Source: Pseudomonas sp. GM79 (GTDB lineage: Bacteria; Pseudomonadota; Gammaproteobacteria; Pseudomonadales; Pseudomonadaceae). Taken from it: a DNA stretch of 64,000 nucleotides. Below, piece after piece: positions 42,529 to 52,187 of this stretch (positions are counted from its first letter, which is position 1; every line of letters begins with the position of its first letter). The position numbers and the translations under genes were made by a program. The notes beneath the pieces are model-generated. The model did no database searches and was not told the origin of the DNA. It saw nothing but the letters and a program-made list of their open reading frames with translations. Location: assembly GCF_000282495.1 (NCBI RefSeq), contig NZ_AKJE01000075.1:62001-126000 (forward strand), written 5' to 3'.

Positions 42529-43583
42529 AAATACTCGTCACCGGAGCGGCCGGTTTCATTGGCGCCCATTGCCTGTTGCGGCTGTTGCGCGACGGGCATG
42601 AGGTATGCGGCCTGGATAATTTCAACGACTTCTACGACCCGCAACTCAAACACGACCGCGTGGATTGGGTGCGCAAGCAAGTCGGCGATTTCCAGCTCGC
42701 GAAAGTCGATGTGGCCGACGCCACGGCCCTCGACGCACTGTTTGTCGCTGAACAACCGGAGGTGGTGATTCACCTCGCGGCCCAGGCCGGGGTGCGTTAC
42801 TCCCTGGAAAATCCCCGGGCCTACGTCGACAGCAATCTGAGCGGGTTCCTGAACATTCTCGAAAGCTGTCGCCACCACCCGGTCAAACATTTGATCTATG
42901 CCTCGTCCAGTTCGGTGTATGGCGCCAACCAGCACACGCCTTACTCGGTCAAGGACGGCGTTGACCACCCGTTGTCGCTGTACGCCGCGACCAAAAAAGC
43001 CAACGAACTGATGGCTCATAGCTACAGCCATCTGTTCGGCATTCCCTGCACCGGTTTGCGTTTTTTCACCGTTTACGGGCCTTGGGGCCGGCCAGACATG
43101 TCGCCGATCCAGTTCGCCCGGGCGATTGCCGAAGGGCAGCCGCTGAAGCTGTTCAACTACGGCCAGCACCAGCGTGATTTCACCTACATCGACGACATCA
43201 TCGAGAGCATCGCCCGTCTGATCGAGCGCGCCCCCCAACCAGCACCGGACTGGAACCGCGAACAACCGGACCCGGCCAGCAGCATGGCGCCATGGCGCAT
43301 TTACAACATTGGCGGACAACAGCCAGTGGAGCTCAAGGACTACCTGGCGCTGCTGGAAAAACACCTCGGACAAAAAGCCCTCGTCGAGTTGCTGCCCCTG
43401 CAGCCGGGCGACGTGCTCAACACCTGCGCCGATGCCAGCGATCTGGCCCAGGCCACCGGTTTCCAGCCACGGATCGAGCTGGATGAAGGACTCGGACGAT
43501 TCATCGCCTGGTTCCGTGACTACTACCCACTGCGCAACGCCCACTCGCCACTCGCGCCAGGGCTTCAGCGGAGGACTCTATGA
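42525..43583 (+). CDS. UDP-glucuronate 4-epimerase
   Basis: The 352-residue short-chain dehydrogenase-type epimerase has GAAGFIGAH at the N-terminus, HLAAQAGVRYSLENP near residue 83, the active-site Tyr153-x3-Lys157 and FTVYGPWGRPDM, a pattern typical of UDP-glucuronate 4-epimerases (CapI-like). With ugd it would supply UDP-galacturonate. Overlaps both neighbours by 4 bases. Confidence 0.88.
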   Translation: MKILVTGAAGFIGAHCLLRLLRDGHEVCGLDNFNDFYDPQLKHDRVDWVRKQVGDFQLAKVDVADATALDALFVAEQPEVVIHLAAQAGVRYSLENPRAYVDSNLSGFLNILESCRHHPVKHLIYASSSSVYGANQHTPYSVKDGVDHPLSLYAATKKANELMAHSYSHLFGIPCTGLRFFTVYGPWGRPDMSPIQFARAIAEGQPLKLFNYGQHQRDFTYIDDIIESIARLIERAPQPAPDWNREQPDPASSMAPWRIYNIGGQQPVELKDYLALLEKHLGQKALVELLPLQPGDVLNTCADASDLAQATGFQPRIELDEGLGRFIAWFRDYYPLRNAHSPLAPGLQRRTL

Positions 43584-44326
43584 CTGGACATGAAAAAGGC
43601 GTGTTGCTCAATCACATGCTGCGTGACAAACGCCTGGACCCCGAACACCGAATGCGCCTGGACACGGCGATCCACATGCAGGGCCGCGGCTGGATGACCG
43701 GCCGTGACGGTGGTCGGCCCTGGACGCTGTCGCGCACCAACCGAGTGGTTGCATGCCTTGGCGCGCTGGTGATTCTGCTGCTGCTGTCCCCTGTGCTGCT
43801 GGGCCTGGCGCTGGTGATCAAGTTCAGCAGCCCGGGGCCGGTGATGTTCGTGCAGAAGCGCACCGGTTACCGCGGCCGCCTGTTCGGCATGTACAAGTTC
43901 CGCACCATGGTGACCAATGCCGAAGAGCTCAAGGAATCCTTGCGGCATCTGAACAAGCACGGCGCCGATGCCATCGATTTCAAGATCGACAACGATCCGC
44001 GGATTACCCCTATCGGTAGCTTCCTGCGGCGCAGCAGCCTTGATGAGTTGCCCAACCTGATCAATGTGGTCAGCGGCGACATGCGTTTGGTTGGTCCCCG
44101 ACCGACCTCGTTCAACGCTTATCGCTACAAGGACAGCCACCTTGCACGCCTGAGCATCTACCCCGGCATGACCGGCCTGTGGCAGATATCCGGGCGCAGC
44201 AATATCGACTTCGACCAGCGCGTTGAGTTGGACCTCAGCTACATCGCCGAGCAGAGCCTCTTGCTTGATCTGAAGATCCTGTTGAAAACCCCCTTCAAAG
44301 TATTCAGCGGCCACGGAGCGAGTTAA
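43580..44326 (+). CDS. Initiating sugar-phosphate transferase (PHPT family, WcaJ-like core)
   Basis: The 248-residue protein has one membrane helix (about residues 55-80), then the polyprenyl-phosphate hexose-1-phosphate transferase core: PGPVMFVQKRTGYRGRLFGMYKFRTM, RITPIGSFLRRSSLDELPNL and SGDMRLVGPRP. It lacks the multi-helix CoA-binding-like N-terminal part of WcaJ. It probably puts the first sugar phosphate on undecaprenyl phosphate and so starts each repeat unit. Confidence 0.9.
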   Translation: MTGHEKGVLLNHMLRDKRLDPEHRMRLDTAIHMQGRGWMTGRDGGRPWTLSRTNRVVACLGALVILLLLSPVLLGLALVIKFSSPGPVMFVQKRTGYRGRLFGMYKFRTMVTNAEELKESLRHLNKHGADAIDFKIDNDPRITPIGSFLRRSSLDELPNLINVVSGDMRLVGPRPTSFNAYRYKDSHLARLSIYPGMTGLWQISGRSNIDFDQRVELDLSYIAEQSLLLDLKILLKTPFKVFSGHGAS

Positions 44327-44971
44327 ATGGACGGTTCATCGAACAAAAGCCTGACCATCGCCAGCCCGAGCGAGTCCAACCTGACCTCGACCGTGCTCGA
44401 CCTGGATCTGCGGATCCTCTTCCTGACCGCTGCCAATCCAGGCGCCGGCACCACCACCAGCGCCCTGGCGCTGGCCAGCCAACTGGCGTCAATGAGCAGC
44501 GGCCAAGTGCTGCTGGTCGACGCCAGCCAGTCGGAGGGCAACCTCACGCAACAGCTGGGGCTGACCAAAGAACGCGGCTTTCGAGACCTGCTGTTCAACG
44601 ACTCACCGCCGCTGCTGCAGGACTGCCTGGTGAATGTTTCCAGCCTGCCCTTCCACATCCTGCCGAACGGGCGGCACATCCGCGGCGCCGAGCACCTGAC
44701 GACCGAACAGCTGGCCCCGTTGCTCAACCAGTTGGGCGATCGCTATCGCTTCGTGGTGATCGACGGCGACGCGGTGTATTCGGCCGCCGACACCCTGGTC
44801 ATCAGCACCTTGGCGGACGGCGTGATCATGGTGGTGCGCGCCGAAGACACGCGCTGGGAAGTGTCCCAGGCCGCGGTCCAGCGCCTGACCCAGGCCGGCG
44901 CAAAACTGGTGGGCAGCGTCTTCAACCGGCGCAAGTACTACATGCCCAAATGGCTCTACAAAAACCTGTAG
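44327..44971 (+). CDS. BY-kinase/CpsD-like ATPase with degenerate Walker A
   Basis: The 214-residue protein has the fold of polysaccharide tyrosine kinases and ParA-like ATPases: LRILFLTAANPGAGTTTSALALASQLA, VLLVDASQSEGNLTQQLGL (Walker A-prime) and YRFVVIDGDAV (Walker B). The P-loop reads PGAGTTT; the nearly invariant Lys of GxGK(T/S) is Thr. Three Tyr lie in the last 12 residues (KYYMPKWLYKNL). It starts directly after the sugar transferase stop. Usually this protein controls chain length through the Wzz/GumC partner encoded two genes on; the missing Lys predicts weak or no ATP hydrolysis. Confidence 0.82.
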   Translation: MDGSSNKSLTIASPSESNLTSTVLDLDLRILFLTAANPGAGTTTSALALASQLASMSSGQVLLVDASQSEGNLTQQLGLTKERGFRDLLFNDSPPLLQDCLVNVSSLPFHILPNGRHIRGAEHLTTEQLAPLLNQLGDRYRFVVIDGDAVYSAADTLVISTLADGVIMVVRAEDTRWEVSQAAVQRLTQAGAKLVGSVFNRRKYYMPKWLYKNL

Positions 44972-44993
44972 CCACCGCAGAAAGGATGTCGCC

Positions 44994-46016
44994 ATGAACG
45001 CCAAAATGCTTCTCCTGCTGTTGCTGCCGCTTGCAGGTTGCTCCAGCACCAGTGAAACCCAGCATATGCCGGTGCAGATCCTCACGGCCGAGCCGGCCAA
45101 TGCCCAAGCCACCGACATGCCCAAGGTCGAACAGACCCTGCGGCCCAAGGATGTGCTGGATGTGATCTTTCACATCAGCACCAGCGGCTCGCAGGCTTAT
45201 CGGATTCAACCCGGTGACCAGGTCGCCCTGAACTTCACCGCGGCCAGCCAGCTCAACGGCACGCAACTGGTGCTGCCCGATGGCACCATCGAACTGCCAG
45301 GAGCCAACACCGCGGTGAAAATCGGCGGGCTGACGTCGGTCCAAGCCCGGGAGGAAATCCAGCGTGTCTATAACCGTAAAGCCCTGTTTCAGCCCAACCG
45401 CAACCAGCTGACCGTGCTGGTCACCAGCCCGCTGAGCAACGAGCAGAACCTCAGGAGCTCCCTGAACCACCCCGCTACCGGCTTGAGCCGGGAGATCGTT
45501 GTGGGCAACGACGGCTATGCGAGTTTCCCGGAAATCGGCTCCGTGCCGCTGCAAGGCATGACGGTCAACCAACTGGAAACGTTCCTCAATCAACGCTATG
45601 CGCAATTGCCGGGGCGGATGACAGTCGACGTCATGCTCAAATCCACCTCGGGCAACGAAATCTATGTGCTGGGTGAAGTCGCGCAACCGGGCTCCTACCC
45701 GATTCGCCGGCCGGTCTCGGTACTTGAAGCGCTGACCCTGGCACGTGGCACTAGCGTCAAGGCGCGGCTCGATTCGGTGGTGATCATGCGCCGCAACGGC
45801 AACCAGGTGCAGGCCGTGCACTACGACGTGGAAAAAGCCTTGTCCGGTGACGCGTCACAGATTGCTTACCTGCAACCGGACGACATGCTCTACGTGCCCA
45901 AGACCAAACTGGCCAGCGCCGGTGAGCTCGCACGGCAACTGGCGGACGTGGTGTTGTTCCAGGGGGTGGGCTTCACCTTCGGCTACCGCGTCGATAACAA
46001 AGACAGCGACAACTAA
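44994..46016 (+). CDS. Polysaccharide export lipoprotein, Wza-like
   Basis: The 340-residue outer-membrane protein has a lipobox (LPLAGC, Cys16) and a polysaccharide-export (PES) domain: SQAYRIQPGDQVALNF, then two SLBB-type segments (VGNDGYASFPEIGSVPLQGMT and NEIYVLGEVAQPGSYPI). Wza-like proteins form the octameric outer-membrane channel for the polymer. AAAGGA precedes the ATG; the Wzz-like gene follows by 17 bases. Confidence 0.92.
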   Translation: MNAKMLLLLLLPLAGCSSTSETQHMPVQILTAEPANAQATDMPKVEQTLRPKDVLDVIFHISTSGSQAYRIQPGDQVALNFTAASQLNGTQLVLPDGTIELPGANTAVKIGGLTSVQAREEIQRVYNRKALFQPNRNQLTVLVTSPLSNEQNLRSSLNHPATGLSREIVVGNDGYASFPEIGSVPLQGMTVNQLETFLNQRYAQLPGRMTVDVMLKSTSGNEIYVLGEVAQPGSYPIRRPVSVLEALTLARGTSVKARLDSVVIMRRNGNQVQAVHYDVEKALSGDASQIAYLQPDDMLYVPKTKLASAGELARQLADVVLFQGVGFTFGYRVDNKDSDN

Positions 46017-46033
46017 CGCTCAGGTGACCGACC

Positions 46034-47629
46034 ATGAACCCAAAGGAAAACTACCTGCATGAGTTCTTCAGGATTTTCTTCGCCAACAAGCAGTTGGTGA
46101 AACGAGTCTTCCTGATCTTTGCAGTGATCGCCCTGATCTTGCCGCTGATGCTCAAACAGAGCTTCGACATCACCGCGCAGGTGATCGTGCAATCCAAAAA
46201 ACTCTCCCAGGGAGACGCCACCACGTCCCTGACCCAAAGTGATGCCTCGTTCATTCCACCGTCACTGGCGGACATGGAAACCGAGAGCAATATCCTGCGT
46301 TCCCCGGCCCTGATCCGTCAGACCATCAGCGACCTGCGGGCCAAAGGCGAGTACGCGCCCAACCCCGGGATCTTCAGCAAACTGGTGACCGAACCGATCA
46401 AGCGTTTTGTGACCACCCCCTTGCGTGAATACGTGGTCAATCCGGTGCGCGATGCATTCGGGCTTGAGACCGATCCGGTTCGGGACACCGCCCTGGATAC
46501 CTACACCCAAGAGGCCGTCGATAACCTGAAAATCGAAACCCTGCCGGGTTCCAACGTGATCTCAATTGTCTACAGCTTTGGCGATCCCGCCCAGGGCACC
46601 CGGTTTGTCGCGGCGCTGCTGCAAAACTACCTGGCCAGCCGTCAGGAACTGCAATCGATCGACCTGCCGCAGAGCTTCTACGAAACCAAGAAGAAGCAGT
46701 ATCAGGTGCGTCTCGATGGCCTGGAGGGCACGCGGCTGGCGTTGCTCGAAGGCGTGGCTTCATCCGATCCGAAGGAAGAAATCACCTTCCGCCTCAATGC
46801 CATCAACACCGAGGAACAGGCCCTGAACCTGTATCAGGATCGCCTGTTGCAAAGCCAGCGCTGGCTCGATTACCTGAAAACCGCCCTGACGTCTGCCACC
46901 AATACGTCCCGGCTCAGCGACTACACCTTCCCCTTCACCTTCACCACCACGGTGGACAACATTGCCTTCGAAGACCGGGAGATCAGGCAGCTCGGTGAGC
47001 AACTGACCACTCAGGTCAGCCGCTACATGAACGACCTGGCGATCTTCCAGCCGGGCAGTGAACCCATGCTGTTGACCCGTGAGCAGATTTCCCGCACCCG
47101 TCAGCAGTTCCTGAAAATCGTCAGCAACCGGATTCAGGAGCGCACCAACGACCTGGCGATTGTCACCTCGGTGATCAAGCAGAAAACCGCGCGCATCGCC
47201 GACTTCAAGGAGCGCATCCATCAGTTGCAAGTGGCTCAAAGCAAACTGGCGCAAATGGACACCGAGATCAATGCCCTGCACGCGGCGTTCTCCACCTATG
47301 CCCAACGCTTTGCCGAAAGCAGCTCCGCCGGCTTGCTGGACAACGATATGTCCAACGCCCGGGTACTCAGCCCGCCGTATGAACCGACCGATGCAGCGTT
47401 CCCCAAACCGCTGCTGATCATTCCGTTCGGGATGCTGACCGGTCTACTGCTGGCGATTGCCTTCGTCTACGTGCGTGAGTTCTTCGATCACCGCTTCAAA
47501 CACCCAGCGCAAATCACCCATGAACTGGGCTTGCCGGTGTTGTTGGTGATTAACGAGCAAGACGTCGTGCCGAACAATCCGCACAAAAACTGGACCGTGG
47601 ATAGCTTCGTGCATTGGGTGCGCCATTGA
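46034..47629 (+). CDS. Wzz/GumC-like polysaccharide co-polymerase
   Basis: The 531-residue protein has an N-terminal helix (about residues 24-44), a long periplasmic coiled-coil region rich in Gln/Glu/Arg (residues 90-430), and a C-terminal membrane helix (IIPFGMLTGLLLAIAFVYV near residue 460). No kinase domain is fused, so it needs the separate BY-kinase-like protein. It should span the inner membrane and periplasm and set chain length while docking with the Wza-like exporter. Confidence 0.88.
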   Translation: MNPKENYLHEFFRIFFANKQLVKRVFLIFAVIALILPLMLKQSFDITAQVIVQSKKLSQGDATTSLTQSDASFIPPSLADMETESNILRSPALIRQTISDLRAKGEYAPNPGIFSKLVTEPIKRFVTTPLREYVVNPVRDAFGLETDPVRDTALDTYTQEAVDNLKIETLPGSNVISIVYSFGDPAQGTRFVAALLQNYLASRQELQSIDLPQSFYETKKKQYQVRLDGLEGTRLALLEGVASSDPKEEITFRLNAINTEEQALNLYQDRLLQSQRWLDYLKTALTSATNTSRLSDYTFPFTFTTTVDNIAFEDREIRQLGEQLTTQVSRYMNDLAIFQPGSEPMLLTREQISRTRQQFLKIVSNRIQERTNDLAIVTSVIKQKTARIADFKERIHQLQVAQSKLAQMDTEINALHAAFSTYAQRFAESSSAGLLDNDMSNARVLSPPYEPTDAAFPKPLLIIPFGMLTGLLLAIAFVYVREFFDHRFKHPAQITHELGLPVLLVINEQDVVPNNPHKNWTVDSFVHWVRH

Positions 47630-48717
47630 ACGGGCCGCTCAGCGCCAGCGCTCTGCCGATCATGCATTTGATCAGCAGCGGCGGCTTCTATGGGGCTGAG
47701 CGGATGCTGCTGGATCATTGCCTGGCGACGCCGGGGCGGCACCAAGTGCTGTTTCTCGATGCGCCACCAGCGCTGATCGCGCGATTTCGTGGGGCTGGGG
47801 TCGACTGCCGCAGCTTCACGGGCTTGAGGGAATTGCTGCGTCATTTACGTCAGCGGCGGGCTGAACAGCCGCTGATCAACACGCACAATTTCAAGGGTCT
47901 GTTATTTGGCTGGGTGGCCGCCACGTTGTTGGACTTGCCGTTGGTGATTACCCAACACGGTTTCACCCCGCGCAGTCGCAAGCAACGCGTTTATGGCTGG
48001 CTGAGTTTGCAATTGTGCCGCACGGCGTCGGTGCACCGCGTGGTTTGCGTGGCCGAAAGCATCGCCGTGCTGCACCGCAAGGCCAGTGTCCGGACGGAGA
48101 AACTGCAAGTGATTCCCAATGGTCTGCCAAAGGCCAACGGCCTGCTACCTCACACTGCCACACACCCGCGCTGGCTCGCGGGTTACGTCGGTCGGCTGAG
48201 CAATGAAAAAGGCCCGGACCTGTTTCTCGATGCCCTGATTCCGCTCTGTCAGCAACACCCGCAACTGGACGCCGTGATGCTCGGCGACGGCCCGGAACAG
48301 AAAACCTTGCTGGCGCGGATTGCCGCTGCCGGCTTGCACAAACGCATCACCTTGCCGGGTTATCAAACCGACATGAACCGGTGGTGGCAGCAACTCGATG
48401 CGCTGGTGATCAGTTCGCGTACCGAGGGCACGCCAATGATTTTGCTGGAGGCCATGCAGGCCGGAGTGCCGGTGGTGGCGTTCAGCGTCGGCGGGATTCC
48501 CGATGTGCTGGAGGACCGGCACAACGGCCTGCTGGCGACACCCACCGACACCACCGCTCTCGCCCGGCAGATCGATATGCTGCTGAATGAGCCGGCCCTG
48601 GCTCGCGAATTGATCGACAACGCAAGACGTACGCAATTGGACCGTTACGACCTGAAGGCCTTGGCCGAACGCTGGTCGCAGCTTTATATCCGTACTGCAC
48701 GGGAGGCACGCGCGTGA
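47626..48717 (+). CDS. Glycosyltransferase, GT4 family
   Basis: The TTG at 47626 overlaps the previous stop; ATG at 47662 and TTG at 47614 are alternatives. The 363-residue protein has MHLISSGGFYGAERMLLDHCL at the start and the C-terminal GT-B motif GYVGRLSNEKGPDLFLDAL, SSRTEGTPMILLEAMQAGVPVVAF (the EX7E retaining GT4 motif). It adds one sugar of the repeat unit at the cytoplasmic face; the specificity is not known. Confidence 0.88.
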   Translation: MNGPLSASALPIMHLISSGGFYGAERMLLDHCLATPGRHQVLFLDAPPALIARFRGAGVDCRSFTGLRELLRHLRQRRAEQPLINTHNFKGLLFGWVAATLLDLPLVITQHGFTPRSRKQRVYGWLSLQLCRTASVHRVVCVAESIAVLHRKASVRTEKLQVIPNGLPKANGLLPHTATHPRWLAGYVGRLSNEKGPDLFLDALIPLCQQHPQLDAVMLGDGPEQKTLLARIAAAGLHKRITLPGYQTDMNRWWQQLDALVISSRTEGTPMILLEAMQAGVPVVAFSVGGIPDVLEDRHNGLLATPTDTTALARQIDMLLNEPALARELIDNARRTQLDRYDLKALAERWSQLYIRTAREARA

Positions 48718-50081
48718 TCTTTCCGCTCTCGATCGTCAGTCTGCTCGCCCTGGTCTGCCTTGGTTTGCTGGCCAGCCCTTATCCGTATCTGGCGCCAGGC
48801 GCAGTACTGGGCCTGGTGGCTGTCGCGGTGCTGTACCGAAAACCTGCCTGGGGTTTGTTGGGCATCGCGGCGCTGGTGCCGTTCGAAGGTTTCTTCAAGG
48901 GCAGCGCGCTATCGGGTACCAAATTCATCGGTGCGTCACTGGCGCTGATCGTGATGTTGCAACTGGCTATCCACCAGATTCCGTCCGAGCGCCTGCGCAG
49001 CAACATCTGGCGCCTCCTGATCTGGTTCATGGTGTTGTACCTGTTGAGCATGATCAATACCGATAACCTGGACATGTCCCAGAGCCATCTGCGGGACCTG
49101 AGCGTCGGCCTGGTGCTGTTTGTGATCACCTTGCTGATTGGCCGTGAGTTGAACCTCGATATGTTCGCCCGGCTGGTGACCCTCAGCGTCAGCGCGACCA
49201 GCGCGCTGGCCATGTTCTCCACCAAGTATCAGGACCAGGGCCGCGCTGCAGGACTGCTGGAAGACCCGAACTCGTTTGCCCTGCTGATTGCCTTCGCTGT
49301 GCCATTGGCGCTGCTGCTGGTGATCCGCGGCCCGAACCTGTTGCACCGATTGTTCTGGGGCGGCTGCTGCATTTTGCTGCTGGGCGGCATGACCAAGACC
49401 GATTCCCGTTCCGGGCTGGTGGTGCTTTTTCTCAGCTTGATGATCGGCGCCTGGCACTACCGCGCGCAGTTGCCACGCATCCGTCCGCGTCACTTGGGTT
49501 TTGCCATGCTTGGCCTTGCGATCGTGATCCCGCTGGCCATTTATTCAATGCCGGCCGGTTACATCGCGCGCATCCAGTCCTTGAGCATCTTGAAAGCCGG
49601 GGCCAAGAGCCAGGACGAATCCCTGGGCCGTCGCGCGTCGTACATCCTGGTCGGCAGCCAGATCATCCAAGAGCACCCGTTACTCGGTTCCGGCCCCGGC
49701 ACCTTCCCGCTGCACTACGCCACCACCGGTTACGCCAAAGTGTTTTCCGCCAACCGCAAGCCCGGCGACCTGTACCGCCGCGCGCACAATACTTACCTGG
49801 AAATCTTCAGCGAAGTGGGGATTCCCGCCGGCCTGTTGTTCGTCGGCATGCTGGGCCTGGGGATGTACAACCTGGTCCGCGCCCGTCACGCCTGGATGCT
49901 GCGACGAAATTGGGAACAGGCCGACCTGATCACGCACCTGAGCATGAGCTATGTGTCGTTGCTGCTGTTTTTGATGTTCCTCAGCGCACCGAATCACAAA
50001 TACCTGTGGATCATGCTCGCGCTGACGTTCGTGTTGCGCCTCAAGGCTGAAGAACGTCCGCCGACGGAGGCCAGCGCATGA
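48714..50081 (+). CDS. O-antigen ligase/Wzy-type polymerase
   Basis: The 455-residue protein is an inner-membrane protein with about 11 hydrophobic segments. It carries the Wzy_C/O-antigen ligase signature with periplasmic loop LGSGPGTFPLHYATTG near residue 325 and RRAHNTYLEIFSEVGIPAGLL. In this cluster it is expected to polymerise the repeat units in the periplasm (Wzx/Wzy pathway). Overlaps both neighbours by 4 bases. Confidence 0.88.
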   Translation: MIFPLSIVSLLALVCLGLLASPYPYLAPGAVLGLVAVAVLYRKPAWGLLGIAALVPFEGFFKGSALSGTKFIGASLALIVMLQLAIHQIPSERLRSNIWRLLIWFMVLYLLSMINTDNLDMSQSHLRDLSVGLVLFVITLLIGRELNLDMFARLVTLSVSATSALAMFSTKYQDQGRAAGLLEDPNSFALLIAFAVPLALLLVIRGPNLLHRLFWGGCCILLLGGMTKTDSRSGLVVLFLSLMIGAWHYRAQLPRIRPRHLGFAMLGLAIVIPLAIYSMPAGYIARIQSLSILKAGAKSQDESLGRRASYILVGSQIIQEHPLLGSGPGTFPLHYATTGYAKVFSANRKPGDLYRRAHNTYLEIFSEVGIPAGLLFVGMLGLGMYNLVRARHAWMLRRNWEQADLITHLSMSYVSLLLFLMFLSAPNHKYLWIMLALTFVLRLKAEERPPTEASA

Positions 50082-51046
50082 GCCGCATCAGCCTCGTCAT
50101 CCCGATGTACAACGAAGCCCGACACATCGGCCGTACGTTGCTCGCCGCGAAAAAAGCCGTCGAGGCTGCCAGGCTGGAATGCGAGTTGATTGTGGTCGAT
50201 AACGGCTCCGACGATCAGGGACCGCACATCGCTCGCCAGTTCGGTGCGCAGGTGCTGGTGCTGCCCGGCTTGCTGATCGGCGCCCTGCGCAATCGCGGGG
50301 CGGCGGTGGCGACAGGTGAATGGCTGGGCTTTATCGATGCCGATATCGAGATGCCCGGGGACTGGCTGACGCTCTTGTTCGAACTGGAGTCCGGCGGTCA
50401 GGCCGATGTGCTTGCCCTGGACTTGCACACTCCTGTCGAGGCGCCGTGGTTTGCCACGGCCTGGCAGCGCCGCATGGCCCGCCCGACCACTCACGCCTTG
50501 CACCCGGTGCAATGGCTGCCTAGCGCCAACCTGCTGATGCGCCGCACCTGGTTCGATAAGGTCAGCGGCTTCGACGAAACCCTGCGCACCGGCGAAGACA
50601 AGGCGTTCACCTTGCGCCTGAGTGAAGCCGGTGCACGATTGCTCGCGGTCAATCAAAGCGTCGCCTTGCATTGGGGTTACGAAGGCAGTTGGCGCGAATG
50701 GATGGGCAAGGAGTTGTGGCGCCAGGGCAGTCACCTGCAACTGCTGCGCACCCAGGGGATGAGCCTGCGCTTGCTGCGATTCCCGGCCTTTTCAATGGGC
50801 GTCTGGGCACTGGATTTCATCGCTCTGTCTGCCCTGCTCAATGGTTTTCCCAAAGCGGCGTTGTTCATCGTACTCATCACCAGCCTGCCAGCGCTGGTGC
50901 TGAGCCTGCGCCAAAGCCTGAAACACCATGACATAGGCCTGATGCTGCAACTGTGGGGGCTGCACTGGGTGCGCCTGCACCTGGCCGGTGCCGCGCTCAT
51001 TTTGAGCCTGTGTCACTGGAATGCCAGGAGGCCGGCCCGTGGCTGA
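50078..51046 (+). CDS. Glycosyltransferase, GT2 family
   Basis: The 322-residue protein has the GT-A plan: ISLVIPMYNEARHIG, LIVVDNGSDD, WLGFIDADIEMP (metal-binding DAD) and GEDKAFTLRLSEAG. C-terminal hydrophobic helices (residues 245-310) suggest membrane association. It is probably an inverting transferase adding a sugar in the repeat unit. Confidence 0.88.
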   Translation: MSRISLVIPMYNEARHIGRTLLAAKKAVEAARLECELIVVDNGSDDQGPHIARQFGAQVLVLPGLLIGALRNRGAAVATGEWLGFIDADIEMPGDWLTLLFELESGGQADVLALDLHTPVEAPWFATAWQRRMARPTTHALHPVQWLPSANLLMRRTWFDKVSGFDETLRTGEDKAFTLRLSEAGARLLAVNQSVALHWGYEGSWREWMGKELWRQGSHLQLLRTQGMSLRLLRFPAFSMGVWALDFIALSALLNGFPKAALFIVLITSLPALVLSLRQSLKHHDIGLMLQLWGLHWVRLHLAGAALILSLCHWNARRPARG

Positions 51047-52175
51047 GTTCATTTTCTGGCTGTGCCTGCTATTGCCGGTGTATGCCTGGCTGGGCTACCC
51101 GCTGCTGCTGACGCTGATTGCGCCGTTGTTCCGCGCACGGCGTCATGCGCCAGCCCCACCGATGAACGTGAGCATCATCATCGCCGCGCACAACGAAGCC
51201 CGGCATATCGAAGAGAAATTGCGCATCCTGCTCGCCCAGGATTATCAGGCGCGCTCGCTACACATCATTTTGGCCAGCGACGGCTCCACCGACGACACCG
51301 TGGCCTGCGCCCACAAGGTCATTGACCCGCGCATCAGCGTGCTCGACCTGCCTCGTCAGGGTAAGGCAGCCACCTTGAATGCCGGCGTGGCCCTGAGCAC
51401 GGGCGAGATTCTGGTGTTCACCGATGCCGATAACCAATGGTCGACCGACACCCTCGGCCAGTTGCTCGCGCCCCTGGCCGATCCACAGGTCGGGGCCTGT
51501 GCCGGGCACATGCTGATCCCGGTGCCGGGCAAGGGCCTGAGCCTGGGCGACAGCCTTTATCGGCATTACGAAGGCTGGTTGCGCAAGGTGGAAAATCGCA
51601 CCGGCTGCATGGTCTCCGCCGACGGCGCCCTGCTCGCCCTGCGCCGCGAGTTGTTCCAGTACGTGCCGGCGGAGGTCAACGATGACTTCTTTATCAGTAC
51701 CTGCGCACCGGTGGCGTTCAAACGCATCGTCTATGTGCCCCAGGCACAAGTGAGCGACCAGGGCGTCGACGAAATCGCCAAACAATGGCGCCGCCGCCAG
51801 CGCGTCACCGTCGGCGGTCTGCAAAGCCTGGCCCAGCGCCGGGAGCTGCTGAACCCTTGGCGGTATGGCCTGTATGCGATTGCACTGATCAGCCACAAGC
51901 TGATTCGACGCTTGGCACCGATCCTGTTGGTGCCGTTGCTGTTGAGCAATGTCTGGCTGTGGAATGTTCATGGCTTCTATCGCCTGAGCCTGATCGCGCA
52001 ACTGCTCGGTTACGCGATGGCCATCGTCGGCCTGCTGGATGTGCAACACCATTTACCCAAACCCTTTCGCCTCGCCGCGTTTGTTCTGGTGACCCTTGCC
52101 GGGATGAGTATCGGTCTGTGGCAGTTCTTGCGCGGCCAGCGGTACGCGCAATGGAACCCCGAGCAAAATCGTTGA
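51039..52175 (+). CDS. Membrane glycosyltransferase, GT2 family
   Basis: The GTG at 51039 is preceded by a perfect AGGAGG at 51026-51031; an ATG at 51021 is in the same frame but sits upstream of the site. The 378-residue protein has an N-terminal membrane helix, NVSIIIAAHNEARHI, LASDGSTDDT, DADNQWS (DxD), the QxxRW-like segment KQWRRRQRVTVGG and C-terminal membrane helices, the plan of processive or membrane GT2 enzymes such as IcaA/cellulose-synthase relatives. Role: chain-building in the same polymer. Confidence 0.88.
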   Translation: MAEFIFWLCLLLPVYAWLGYPLLLTLIAPLFRARRHAPAPPMNVSIIIAAHNEARHIEEKLRILLAQDYQARSLHIILASDGSTDDTVACAHKVIDPRISVLDLPRQGKAATLNAGVALSTGEILVFTDADNQWSTDTLGQLLAPLADPQVGACAGHMLIPVPGKGLSLGDSLYRHYEGWLRKVENRTGCMVSADGALLALRRELFQYVPAEVNDDFFISTCAPVAFKRIVYVPQAQVSDQGVDEIAKQWRRRQRVTVGGLQSLAQRRELLNPWRYGLYAIALISHKLIRRLAPILLVPLLLSNVWLWNVHGFYRLSLIAQLLGYAMAIVGLLDVQHHLPKPFRLAAFVLVTLAGMSIGLWQFLRGQRYAQWNPEQNR

Positions 52176-52187
52176 AAGGACCGCGCC

